Assembly (NCBI GenBank): GCA_942491885.1
Contig: CALOCQ010000002.1
Span: 62,001 to 126,000, forward strand
Source: CALBPI01 sp942491885
GTDB taxonomy: Bacteria; Pseudomonadota; Gammaproteobacteria; Steroidobacterales; Woeseiaceae
Direction of reading: 5' to 3'
Length of the DNA: 64,000 bases
Of the stretch, positions 42,925 to 51,530 are shown piece after piece (the first letter of the stretch is position 1; each line of letters starts with the position of its first letter). The notes under the pieces were generated by a model. That model was not told the DNA's origin and did no database searches. It saw nothing but the letters and a program-made list of their open reading frames with translations. A program made the translations under genes and the position numbers.

Positions 42925-43674
42925 CTAGGCCCGCTGGCGCATCGCCTCAAACAGGCAAATACCCGTCGCGACCGAGACATTGAGGCTTTCAACCACGCCG
43001 GCCATCGGCAGCTGCACCAGCGCATCGCAGCGCTCGGCGATTTCCTGGCTGACACCCGTGCCCTCCGCGCCCATGACCAGCGCGAGCGGACCGGTGAGCT
43101 CGCAGCCCCACAGCGGCTCGCTGACCGCGTCGCTGGTGCCTACGCGGCGAATGCCGTAGCTGCCCATCCAGTCGAGCGCCTTCGCCAGCGAGTTTACCGC
43201 GACCAGCGGTACAACCTCGGCGGCTCCGCTCGCCACTTTGCGGGCGGCCGGCGTCAGACGTGCCGCATGCTTGCGTGGGATCACTACCGCGACCACTCCC
43301 GCCGCATCGGCAGTACGCAGGCAAGCGCCAAGATTATGCGGGTCCTGCACGCTGTCCAGCACGAGGATTAGCGGCTGCTCGGCGCGGGCAAGCCGTGCTT
43401 CGAGATCCGCACGTAACGCCGCCTCATCAATGTTGGGCAGATTGGTCAGCTCAGCGATCACCCCCTGGTGTGAAGTACCCTGCGCCATATCGTCAAGTCG
43501 ATGGCTGCGTGCACCCTGCATCGGGATGCCTGCCTCACGCGCACGCGCACGCAGCGTATCGAGCCGCGGATTCTTGCTGCGCTCATCGATGTAGAGTTTG
43601 CGAACCTTATCCGGCAGCGATTGCAACAGACGGTCGACGGCGTGGATGCCGGCGCTGTAACGAGACGCCGCCAT
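42925..43674 (-). CDS. rlmB: RlmB, 23S rRNA Gm2251 2'-O-methyltransferase
   Basis: A SPOUT methyltransferase of 249 residues. An N-terminal substrate-binding domain (YSAGIHAVDRLLQ) precedes the knotted SAM domain: LVLDSVQDPHNLGACLRTADAAGV, LALVMGAEGTGVSQEIAERCD and LPMAGVVESLNVSVATGICLFEAMRQ. RlmB methylates G2251 in the peptidyl-transferase P loop. Its start overlaps the rnr stop (TGATG), so the two are coupled; this is the conserved rnr-rlmB order. Confidence 0.97.
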   Translation of the reverse strand: MAASRYSAGIHAVDRLLQSLPDKVRKLYIDERSKNPRLDTLRARAREAGIPMQGARSHRLDDMAQGTSHQGVIAELTNLPNIDEAALRADLEARLARAEQPLILVLDSVQDPHNLGACLRTADAAGVVAVVIPRKHAARLTPAARKVASGAAEVVPLVAVNSLAKALDWMGSYGIRRVGTSDAVSEPLWGCELTGPLALVMGAEGTGVSQEIAERCDALVQLPMAGVVESLNVSVATGICLFEAMRQRA

Positions 43675-46034
43675 CAGCGCGCGCGCTTGCCGCGGCCTTT
43701 GCCGCCGCCATTGCCGCGACCTTTGCCGCGACCTTTACCGCCGCTATTGCCACCGCTATTGCCACCGCCTTTCGCGCCACGCCGGGCGCCGCCTTCAGAA
43801 CTACGCTCGCTGTCATACAAGACAAAATCGATCTGCCGGGATTCGAGGTCAACGCGATCGACAATGATCTCAACACTGTCACCCAGCGCATATTCCTTGC
43901 CGGTGCGACTGCCGATCAGCCTCTGCTTCTCGGGCTCGTGCTCGTAGTAGTCGTTCCTCAGGCTCGAAACATGCACGAGGCCGTCGACCTGCAGATCGGT
44001 GATTTGCACAAACAGGCCGAAGTGCGTCACACCGCTGATGAGGCCGCTGAACTGGCCGCCCAGGTGTTTTTGCATGAACTGACATTTCAGCAGCGCTTCG
44101 ACCTCACGCGTCGCCTCCTCGGCGCGGCGCTCGCGCTCCGAGGTGAGTTTGCCCAGCTGGATCATTCGCTCGGCATCGTAAATGTATTGGCGTGCCTTGC
44201 CGCCACCGGTCATGTGCCGGATCGCCCGATGCACCAGCAGATCGGGATAGCGGCGAATCGGCGATGTGAAATGCGCGTAGGCATCCAGCGCCAGGCCGAA
44301 GTGACCAATATTCTCCGGTGTGTACTCGGCATGCGCGAACGAGCGCAGCAACGCCATGTTAATCGCGTAGGCATCGGGACGCTCTTGCGCGCTCGCCATC
44401 AGTCGGCGCAGCTCGCGCGGCTTCGGGTGTGCCGCATGCGACACCTGAAAACCGAGGCTGATCATGTACAGTCGGAACTCGTTAAAGCGCTCCTCATCCG
44501 GCTTCGCATGCACCCGGAACAAGGCCTGCACTTTCTTGCGTGAAATGTAGAGTGCCGCCTGAACGTTAGCCGCGATCATGCATTCTTCGATCAATTTGTG
44601 CGCGTCGTTGCGCGGCGCGGAAACGATAGCCTCGACCTCACCATCGTCGCTCATACGGATACGCAGCTGCGGCAGGTCGAGTTCGATCGCGCCGCGTTTG
44701 GCGCGGCGGCGTGCGAATTGCTGGTATAGCGCATGCAATTGATCGACCGACTCCGCGACATCGCCCGCGATAGCCTTATTGCCTCTTCCGCCGTCAAGGT
44801 ACCCGGCGACCTCGCTGTAGGTCAGGCGCGCCTTGGAGCGCATCACCGCATCGTAGAAACTTGCGCGTGTGACCTCGCCCGTCTCGCTGACCGTCATATC
44901 GCACACCATGCAAAGCCGGTCGACTTTCGGATTCAGTGAGCACAAACCATTGGACAGAACCTCCGGCAGCATCGGCACGACGCGGTCCGGAAAATAAACA
45001 GACGTGGCGCGCGAGATAGCTTCGTTGTCAATCGCACTGCCCGGTTGCACATAGTGCGCCACGTCAGCAATCGCGACGATCAAGCGCCAGCCGTCACCCT
45101 TGCGCTGCGCCAGCACCGCATCATCGAAGTCGCGTGCGTCGGCACCATCAATGGTTACCAGCGGTAAATCTCGCAGGTCTTTGCGGCCCTGCTTGGCGCG
45201 TGTCGGCACGCTGGTGCCGAAATCGCTTGCCTCCTCGACGACAGCTTCCGGCCACTTGTAGGGAATGCTGTGCGCATGAATCGCCAGATCAGTCGGCATA
45301 CCCGTCTGGCCCGGCGCGCCGAGCACCTGCACGACCGACGCCGTAGCCTGCCCCTCCATGGTCGGATAGTCGAGAATCCTGACGACCACCATCTCGCCGG
45401 GCTTGGCCTCGCCTCGTTCGCCCTGTGGAATCAGGATGCGCTGCGTCAGTTTCGGATTGTCGGGAATCACTAACCCGATGCCGCGCTCGCGAATGTAGCG
45501 ACCCGCAACCTCTGCGTTGGCGCGCTCGAGTATTTCGATCACTTTGCCCTCGGCACCACGCGGGCTGCGGTTAATCACCCTGCCGGCGACGCGATCCCCA
45601 TGCATCACGAGCTGCATCTGGCGCGGCGACAGGAACATGTCTTCCCCGCCGTCGTCCGGCATCAGGAAGCCGAAACCGTCGCGATGGGCACTGACCTTGC
45701 CCGGAATCAAATGCAGGCGTTCGGCGAGGCAATATTCTTCGCTACGATTGAGCAATACCTGGCCGCTCTTGAGCAATTTGCCAAGCACATCGGTCAGCGC
45801 GCGTTTTTGCTTGCGGTCGCTAAGACCGAAATGGCTGGCCAGCTCATCGTAGTCCATCGGACGACCCTTGTCGGTCAGCACTTTTTGCAGTGCATTACGA
45901 TCCGGCACCTTGTGCTCGTAAGGCTTGTCGTCATTGCTACGCTGCGCTGTTTTCGAACGGCGGCGTGTGGATTTTTTGGGGGTCTTTTTAGCCAAGGATC
46001 TACTCTTCGGGTGGGGTTGACGCCGGATTGACAT
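43674..46034 (-). CDS. rnr: RNase R, 3'-5' exoribonuclease, with a Gly/Lys/Arg repeat tail
   Basis: RNase R degrades structured RNA and takes part in rRNA quality control. Domains in order: a basic N terminus and helix-turn-helix (about 45-110), two cold-shock domains, the RNB catalytic domain with TIDGADARDFDDAV, and an S1 domain (GQFSGLISGVTHFGLFVQITDLQVDGLVHV). The last about 40 residues are nearly all Gly, Lys, Arg, Asn and Ser in short repeats. The start is uncertain: ATG 46034 is used here, GTG 46046 is possible, and TTG 45995 has a better ribosome binding site and gives a typical basic N terminus. Confidence 0.95.
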   Translation of the reverse strand: MSIRRQPHPKSRSLAKKTPKKSTRRRSKTAQRSNDDKPYEHKVPDRNALQKVLTDKGRPMDYDELASHFGLSDRKQKRALTDVLGKLLKSGQVLLNRSEEYCLAERLHLIPGKVSAHRDGFGFLMPDDGGEDMFLSPRQMQLVMHGDRVAGRVINRSPRGAEGKVIEILERANAEVAGRYIRERGIGLVIPDNPKLTQRILIPQGERGEAKPGEMVVVRILDYPTMEGQATASVVQVLGAPGQTGMPTDLAIHAHSIPYKWPEAVVEEASDFGTSVPTRAKQGRKDLRDLPLVTIDGADARDFDDAVLAQRKGDGWRLIVAIADVAHYVQPGSAIDNEAISRATSVYFPDRVVPMLPEVLSNGLCSLNPKVDRLCMVCDMTVSETGEVTRASFYDAVMRSKARLTYSEVAGYLDGGRGNKAIAGDVAESVDQLHALYQQFARRRAKRGAIELDLPQLRIRMSDDGEVEAIVSAPRNDAHKLIEECMIAANVQAALYISRKKVQALFRVHAKPDEERFNEFRLYMISLGFQVSHAAHPKPRELRRLMASAQERPDAYAINMALLRSFAHAEYTPENIGHFGLALDAYAHFTSPIRRYPDLLVHRAIRHMTGGGKARQYIYDAERMIQLGKLTSERERRAEEATREVEALLKCQFMQKHLGGQFSGLISGVTHFGLFVQITDLQVDGLVHVSSLRNDYYEHEPEKQRLIGSRTGKEYALGDSVEIIVDRVDLESRQIDFVLYDSERSSEGGARRGAKGGGNSGGNSGGKGRGKGRGNGGGKGRGKRAR

Positions 46035-46097
46035 GCCGGCAGGCACGGGCTACAGTCGCGGCCCTGCTGAGATTATCAATTGTAACGGTCTTTGCAC

Positions 46098-46184
46098 GCC
46101 CAGGTGGCGGAATTGGTAGACGCGCATGGTTCAGGTCCATGTCTACGCAAGTAGGTGGAGGTTCAAGTCCTCTTCTGGGCACCA
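46098..46184 (+). tRNA. tRNA-Leu (anticodon CAG)
   Basis: An 87-base class II tRNA with encoded CCA. The acceptor GCCCAGG pairs with TCTGGGC; the D-arm contains GAATTGGTAGAC; the anticodon stem CATGG/CCATG encloses the loop TTCAGGT, giving anticodon CAG; a variable arm with stem TAC...GTA follows; the T-loop is GTTCAAGTCC. It reads CUG leucine codons and stands alone between rnr and the metalloprotease gene, on the opposite strand to both. Confidence 0.96.
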
Positions 46185-46190
46185 ATACGA

Positions 46191-46218
46191 AATGCCGGCT
46201 TTGCGCCGGCATTTTTTT
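46191..46218 (+). terminator. Rho-independent terminator of tRNA-Leu
   Basis: AATGCCGGC at 46191-46199 pairs with GCCGGCATT at 46205-46213 around a 5-base loop, and seven T residues run through 46218. It lies 6 bases after the CCA end, a textbook terminator. Confidence 0.9.
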
Positions 46219-46357
46219 GCCTTCCGGCTACGCAATTCCTCAATGCTCGCTTCCGGATTACTAGCGCTCCGCACCGCGAATACGGCGGTTGTATCGGTAG
46301 CGTGCCAATGCGCTGGAGAATCGATCGAGGCTGCGATGCGTCCGTTCGGACTCGCCG

Positions 46358-48892
46358 TCAGGTCTGCGTACTAAGCGCGCGCTCGATCAGCAACTTCAGA
46401 TGCGCCACGTGCGCTTTAGTAGAAACGTCAGGCGCACGCTTGCGATCGACCATGCGCTCGATCTGCTGCAAGGAATACACCGCCATCGAACGACTGGCAT
46501 TGTCATGGCCGGCGCTGCCCGCGGCTATCGCCGCGAGGCGCGTCACGTAGTCCACCTGCAGGTTCTGGCGGACCGAGTTCACGCTGCCGCGTGCGTCGGC
46601 ATCAAAGATAGCGCCGGTCAGGTCACTCACCGCGTCCGCCAGCGAGTAACCGTTGCCATACATCGCCGAGTCGGTGAGTCTCTTCATGACCGCCGGATGC
46701 ATGACATGGTCCAGAACCGAGCCCTGCACGGACAGCAGAGCGTCATGGATCTTCGGGTCCTCGGTTGCCGCAAAGAAACCGAAACCACGACGCTGCTGAG
46801 CCAGCAAGCGGAACGCGTCCTCGGCCGGCGCCGCGACGTCGGGTGCGAACACCTGGTCGGCAAGCACGCGCATGGCACGACGTTGCGTGTCGGCATCAAC
46901 CGCCGTGTACGGTTTGCCGGCACCAGGCTGGCCGATCATTGCACGATCAACGTGAACGCCACCGATAAAGCGCGACACGACCGCGGCCGAGCGCGCCCAG
47001 CCGCCCATCAGCATCGCGAACGCATCATGCGTTTGCTGGTAAGACTTACCGTCTTCCGGCAGCTTCTTCGGCAGATTCCCGAACGCGGTGCCGATCAGGT
47101 CCATACGCTCAGACGCATAGCCGATCGCATCGCTGCTCATGTCATAAATATTGACCAGCGGATCAATCGCCTTGCCGGGGGAGCGCATGTCGTCGGCGTC
47201 ATTGCCGAAGGCCAGCGCGGGCTCGGTCGAACGCGCAAGATGTGCTTCGCGAATCGCGGCATCCGACATCTCGGGCGCGTAACCGAAGCGGATCGCCCAA
47301 TCGTCATACGGGCCGGGCGACACTGTGTAGAACAGTGTTTGTTGCTCGCCCGCAGGCGCAAAGTTGACGGCCGGATAATCCATGACCGATCCAGCCAGAA
47401 TAGTGACGGCAACACCCGGATCGAACGCCTGCTCCCGACTCAACAGCTGCGTCGCTTTCATGTTGTGGTTCAGACCCAGCGTATGGCCGATCTCATGCAA
47501 CACCAGGTAGTACATGCTGTCGTTGGTAATCTGCTCGTCGAGCGCGCCCGACATTTCTCCGGCAGCGGCCAGCAATGCGCGCGCGCTGCCATTCTCCATG
47601 CGCAAGCCGTCAGCCAGCGTACAGAAATGTGTACCACGCATAGCCGTCGGCAAGCCTGAGTCGAGCAGCGACGCGCCATTGCTCATCAGGTGGCGCTGAT
47701 AGTTGTAACGGCCCAGGAAGGAGAACTCGAACATGATGTCCGCGCCCATGATCTGGCCGGTGCGCGGATTCACAAAGCTCGGACCATAGCCGCCGAACGG
47801 CGGGTTCGGTGACGAAGTCCAACGCAGCACGTTGTAGCGAATATCGCCGGCATCCCAATCGGCATCGTCGGGCTGCACCTTAACGGCCACCGCGTTGCTG
47901 AAACCGGCCTTCTCGAAGCTGTTGTTCCATTCGAGGGCTGCGTCACGAATCATGTCGCGATATTCCACCGGTGTGGTGTTCTCGATCCAGAACGTGATCG
48001 GCTCGACCGGATCAGAAACGGCCTGTGACGGGTCCTTCTTTTGCAGGTGCCAGCGCGCGATCAGATCGCGGTACGGCGTTACTGAAAGCGACGTCAGATT
48101 GGTGACATTGTCGGTAAAGTAGCCGACCCGCGGGTCATCAAAACGCGGCTCATAGTCGTTGTCCGGCATTGCGATGATGCTGTGCAATACGCGCACCGCC
48201 ACATTGCGGTCGTCAGTAATGTCGGCGCCCGTGCTGCCGGTCGGTGCCGGGTTGTTATAGACATACTCGACTTCAAAATCGGTGTTTTGCGGATAGCTGC
48301 GCAGGTTCAGCAAGCGAGTCTTCGAATCGGAAAGACCCCCCAATGAAAACGCTTTCGGATCGGCATCCGGATTGGGCGACGGCTTGATCTGCAACATCGC
48401 CTCGGTCTTGAACAGATCATCACCGGCGATCAGCACCTGGCCGGTTTCCTCGTCTTCGGCAAGGATCGACTCCATCGCAAGCACGGCATCGCTGATGTTG
48501 GCTTTCGACGCCCGAGAAAGGGCGCTGTCGGGATCGAAGTAGAAGTTGGTGTTGTGCGCCACAACTTCGATCTGGTTGAAGTGACGACGGAAGGAAATGA
48601 CTTCGTTGGCGAGGTATGCGCCGCGGAAATATCCGGTCTGCACAACGCCATCCGCGGTCTGCGCGAAATAGACAAGCTCGTCGCCCAGCAGGTCCTTGTC
48701 GAGCAGCAATTTGATGCTGCCGGATTTGTCGTCCTGAAATACTGTGATCAATCCGTCAACCCGACTATGGTCTTCGGTCAGGTCCGCAATCGTCTTTTCG
48801 GCCTCTTCCTCTTTTTCACCATCTTCGGCGTGAAGGTTGTGGGTCAAAGACAGTGCGGCGACAAGCGCCAGCATTTGCAAAAAGTTTTTCAT
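46358..48892 (-). CDS. Large secreted zinc-dependent metalloprotease (DUF5117/DUF4953-type)
   Basis: An 844-residue exported protein with a signal peptide (MKNFLQMLALVAALSLTHNLHA). The N-terminal half is strand-rich (FFFDPDS-type region, IADLTEDHSRVDGLITVFQDDKSGSIKLLL). The zinc site is HEIGHTLGLNHNM, an HExxHxxGxxH metzincin-like motif, with a later Met-turn-like GSVMDYPAVNFAP. This matches a widespread family of uncharacterised bacterial metalloproteases. The start at 48892 follows AGAGGA at 6 bases; a longer frame of 15 more residues has no signal function. The substrate is unknown; location is the periplasm or outside. Confidence 0.85.
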   Translation of the reverse strand: MKNFLQMLALVAALSLTHNLHAEDGEKEEEAEKTIADLTEDHSRVDGLITVFQDDKSGSIKLLLDKDLLGDELVYFAQTADGVVQTGYFRGAYLANEVISFRRHFNQIEVVAHNTNFYFDPDSALSRASKANISDAVLAMESILAEDEETGQVLIAGDDLFKTEAMLQIKPSPNPDADPKAFSLGGLSDSKTRLLNLRSYPQNTDFEVEYVYNNPAPTGSTGADITDDRNVAVRVLHSIIAMPDNDYEPRFDDPRVGYFTDNVTNLTSLSVTPYRDLIARWHLQKKDPSQAVSDPVEPITFWIENTTPVEYRDMIRDAALEWNNSFEKAGFSNAVAVKVQPDDADWDAGDIRYNVLRWTSSPNPPFGGYGPSFVNPRTGQIMGADIMFEFSFLGRYNYQRHLMSNGASLLDSGLPTAMRGTHFCTLADGLRMENGSARALLAAAGEMSGALDEQITNDSMYYLVLHEIGHTLGLNHNMKATQLLSREQAFDPGVAVTILAGSVMDYPAVNFAPAGEQQTLFYTVSPGPYDDWAIRFGYAPEMSDAAIREAHLARSTEPALAFGNDADDMRSPGKAIDPLVNIYDMSSDAIGYASERMDLIGTAFGNLPKKLPEDGKSYQQTHDAFAMLMGGWARSAAVVSRFIGGVHVDRAMIGQPGAGKPYTAVDADTQRRAMRVLADQVFAPDVAAPAEDAFRLLAQQRRGFGFFAATEDPKIHDALLSVQGSVLDHVMHPAVMKRLTDSAMYGNGYSLADAVSDLTGAIFDADARGSVNSVRQNLQVDYVTRLAAIAAGSAGHDNASRSMAVYSLQQIERMVDRKRAPDVSTKAHVAHLKLLIERALSTQT

Positions 48893-48958
48893 CAGAAGTC
48901 CTCTCAAGACAAGAACGTGCGCCGTCGCGCGGCACAAAGAAACACAACCAAATGGGGG

Positions 48959-49279
48959 CTAGCCTTTCAACTTGCTGCCGTCGAACAGGCTGCCGATGCG
49001 CTGCGCAAACATCAGGTCGCCGTCGAGCTTCAGCCGACCCGTCATGAACGCCGTCATGCCATCCAGATCGCCGGTCAGCAGCTGGATCAGATCGTCATCC
49101 GACATGGTGATCGCAACCGTATACGGCGCCGCGGTGCCTTCATTTACGGCTAGCGCGCCGTCTGCAATGACCACATTTCGCGCAACACTGTTATTGAACT
49201 GTATCGTCGCGTTGACGCCGTTAGCCGCTTGCGTATTCAGCGCGCCGGGCAGCCGCTCGAAGAGTTGTTCCACGTTCAT
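48959..49279 (-). CDS. SCP2 sterol-binding-domain protein (UbiJ/YhbT-like size)
   Basis: A 106-residue single SCP2-type domain: VNATIQFNNSVARNVVIADGALAVNEGTAAPYTVAITMSDDDLIQLLTGDLDGMTAFMTGRLKLDGDLMFAQRIGSLF. The SCP2 fold makes a hydrophobic tunnel for lipids, sterols or acyl-CoA. A GDLDGMTAFMTGRLKLDGD stretch is typical of stand-alone bacterial SCP2 proteins. It lies 66 bases upstream of the metalloprotease on the same strand and may be co-transcribed; the ligand is unknown. Confidence 0.85.
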   Translation of the reverse strand: MNVEQLFERLPGALNTQAANGVNATIQFNNSVARNVVIADGALAVNEGTAAPYTVAITMSDDDLIQLLTGDLDGMTAFMTGRLKLDGDLMFAQRIGSLFDGSKLKG

Positions 49280-49431
49280 TTAAAGGCCTTCGCTCAAAAA
49301 AATCCGCCTAAGACTAACCTACTTCGGTGGCTACTGTCGCGCCGGGAAACCGCGCGGGCTGTGAATAGCGTCACGGTCGACGCCGCGCAATTCCGCTAAT
49401 CTCAAGACGTTAACCCCATGAGCGCATTATT

Positions 49432-50397
49432 ATGCCCAGCGATTTGATCACAGCCGCCTTTGCCGCTGCATTATTGTGCGCTGCAGCAGTCTGGGCGCTG
49501 GCTCTGGGCAGCCTCGGCCTGAAGTCACTCTGGTTGCGCGTGCGCAAACCTGCGTTCGCCGGGGAGCTAATGCATGGTCCTGCGCAGGGCTATGCCTTTC
49601 ATATCGGTCGAGCCCGATGGCGGGTACAAGCTTCGGTCGCAAGCCTGTTTGCCGGGCTCGCGGCACTAGGCACGGCGCTCATTCTGACACCCCCTGATCT
49701 GAACCTCGCCGCCTGGCAACACATCGCACTGGTAGCGATCAGCGCCATCTTCCTGTTGTTGGTTGCGCTAAGCGGTGCATTCCATGGCTGGCGCATCAAT
49801 CGTTGGCAACACCAGCGCGTTTGCCGCGAACTGGTGGCGCAACACATCCACCGCATCGGCGGTGAGCGTGACCGCGTCTTCCATGATGTCGCCACCACCG
49901 ATGGCGCATGGATTGATCATGTGTTGATCGGTGTACAAGGCGCTTTTGCAGTCATCGTCGCCGGCGAGAGACCCGGCAAAGACGGCATCGCCGAGCGCCA
50001 CGGCGATAGCCTGATGCTGGACGACGACAGCTTCGTTGATCTGGATGAAGCGCGTCAACGCAGCAACCGACTGCAACACCAACTGAGTAAATCGCTGGGC
50101 CGCATGATCAAACTGCGCACCGTCGTGGCATTGCCGGGCTGGCGCATCCGTAACAATACGGCCGACGATATGCTGATTGTGGGCCATCGCGATATCGTCA
50201 TGATCAAGGGCTGGCGCAAGGCCAGCGACGGGCTGATGAATGAGGATGCCGAGGCGTTGCAAAAACAGCTCGAAACGTTGACGCGGTCGAGCTTCCGCCC
50301 ATCGCTCGGCGCATTGGACGCTCACAATCCGGTCATACGACCCGAGCGCGCACGCAAGGCTCCGTCCGGCAACAACAAGGCGACGGCGACCGCCTGA
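49432..50397 (+). CDS. Membrane protein with a degenerate NERD-like domain
   Basis: A 321-residue protein with three hydrophobic segments (about 8-30, 65-87, 99-120), then a soluble domain. The soluble part resembles NERD (nuclease-related) domains: RDRVFHDVATTDGAWIDHVLIGVQGAFAVIV matches the usual IDH-to-VIExK region. However, the Glu and Lys of the VIExK motif are replaced (VIVAG), so nuclease activity is doubtful. The C terminus is rich in Lys, Arg and Ala. It is convergent with the patatin gene and divergent from the SCP2 gene. I assign no function. Confidence 0.55.
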   Translation: MPSDLITAAFAAALLCAAAVWALALGSLGLKSLWLRVRKPAFAGELMHGPAQGYAFHIGRARWRVQASVASLFAGLAALGTALILTPPDLNLAAWQHIALVAISAIFLLLVALSGAFHGWRINRWQHQRVCRELVAQHIHRIGGERDRVFHDVATTDGAWIDHVLIGVQGAFAVIVAGERPGKDGIAERHGDSLMLDDDSFVDLDEARQRSNRLQHQLSKSLGRMIKLRTVVALPGWRIRNNTADDMLIVGHRDIVMIKGWRKASDGLMNEDAEALQKQLETLTRSSFRPSLGALDAHNPVIRPERARKAPSGNNKATATA

Positions 50398-50429
50398 GCA
50401 GTGGCGCGTCCCGCCACAACCTATCGAAG

Positions 50430-51509
50430 TCAGACCAGAGGTTGCGCCACGTCGGCCAGCTGACCTTTTTCGACCAGGCTCAGGAATGCATCACCCAGTC
50501 GTTCAGTCTCGGCAACAACCTGGCGCCAGTTCGACAGCCGTTCGCTGTCAGAGAGGTTTCTGAAGTCCTGACGGTCGGGGATTTTCCCACCGGGCAGTCC
50601 CGCGACAAAACTCGCCGACGGTGCCAGCAGCACGACGCGCTCGAGATACTCGGGACGCGGACGTCGCGACGGGCGCTTCTTGTCGAACCAGCCCGGCGTC
50701 ATGTGTTCGTAGAAATGGGGATAGAGCGTCAGCCCGTCTTCGCACGATAGCGGCAGGTCGAAATGATAGTCGGTGATGCCGCCGTCCCGGTAGACCCCCG
50801 GCCGCGCACCCGGCAACGGTGACACGCCGTTCAGAACCATTGGTATTGCGCCGGACGCCAACACTGCCGCCGCCACATTTTCCTGCGACAGCGGAATACG
50901 CTCTATGGGCAGGTCGTCAATATTCAGAAACGGCGGCGCGTCACGTTCATCGTGAACCAGTGCACGGGAAAAGAATGCGCCGAGCGCCTTGCGCGACACA
51001 TGGTTGGCGAGCATCGCCGCCGTCAATCCCGCTAACAGCGGCAACGCACGTTCACTGGCCGTTAGATGACGTGAACGCACCGCCATCACATGCAAACGAA
51101 ACCGCTCACTGTTAACGATCTCGTGCGCGCCTGCCGCACCGATGACATCGTTGAGTATTGCCTCACTCACGCGCGTGATTTCGTCGCGCGTGGGCTTTTT
51201 GCTGTAGGTCTGATTCAGGTAGGCATATTCAAAACGTGCCAGCGCGGCGGCAGGGTCTCGCTGGGCATAGCAGCTGAAGCGCCACGCACCGATCGACGAG
51301 CCCAAAAGATGCACCGGCGACGTGAAACCGGGAACCACATCTCGCATCAATGCTTTGTCGAGACCAGCCAGAACCAGCCACTTCGCACCACCCGATGCAC
51401 CAACCATCATCCTGACATCAGCGGCATTGAAGCCATGCTCACGCAGATGCGCTAATGCCGATGGGCCGGCACGCACCGCGAGGCAATCACTTTCCGCACC
51501 TACCGACAT
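50430..51509 (-). CDS. Patatin-like phospholipase
   Basis: A 359-residue patatin-fold hydrolase without a signal peptide. The Gly-rich oxyanion loop is MMVGASGGAKWLVLAG (about residue 35), the nucleophile elbow GSSIGAWRF (about residue 70), and the dyad Asp lies in YRDGGITDYHFD. Such enzymes release fatty acids from membrane lipids using a Ser/Asp dyad. It starts 21 bases after the purA stop on the same strand, so it is probably read from the purA operon, an unusual partner for purine synthesis. Confidence 0.82.
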   Translation of the reverse strand: MSVGAESDCLAVRAGPSALAHLREHGFNAADVRMMVGASGGAKWLVLAGLDKALMRDVVPGFTSPVHLLGSSIGAWRFSCYAQRDPAAALARFEYAYLNQTYSKKPTRDEITRVSEAILNDVIGAAGAHEIVNSERFRLHVMAVRSRHLTASERALPLLAGLTAAMLANHVSRKALGAFFSRALVHDERDAPPFLNIDDLPIERIPLSQENVAAAVLASGAIPMVLNGVSPLPGARPGVYRDGGITDYHFDLPLSCEDGLTLYPHFYEHMTPGWFDKKRPSRRPRPEYLERVVLLAPSASFVAGLPGGKIPDRQDFRNLSDSERLSNWRQVVAETERLGDAFLSLVEKGQLADVAQPLV

Positions 51510-51530
51510 CAGCTGGCGCTTGCCGGCCGC

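Noticed and set aside
43260..44543. Plus-strand open frame of 427 codons opposite rlmB and rnr
   Set aside because: It is antisense to two conserved genes and includes a low-complexity Ala/Thr run that merely mirrors the rnr repeat tail.
46098..46184. tRNA-Leu as the attachment site of an integrated element
   Set aside because: No integrase and no visible repeat of the tRNA 3' end were found in the window.
46028..46264. Small plus-strand frame across tRNA-Leu (GGGIGRRAWFRSM-type peptide)
   Set aside because: This is a well-known artefact of translating a leucine tRNA gene.
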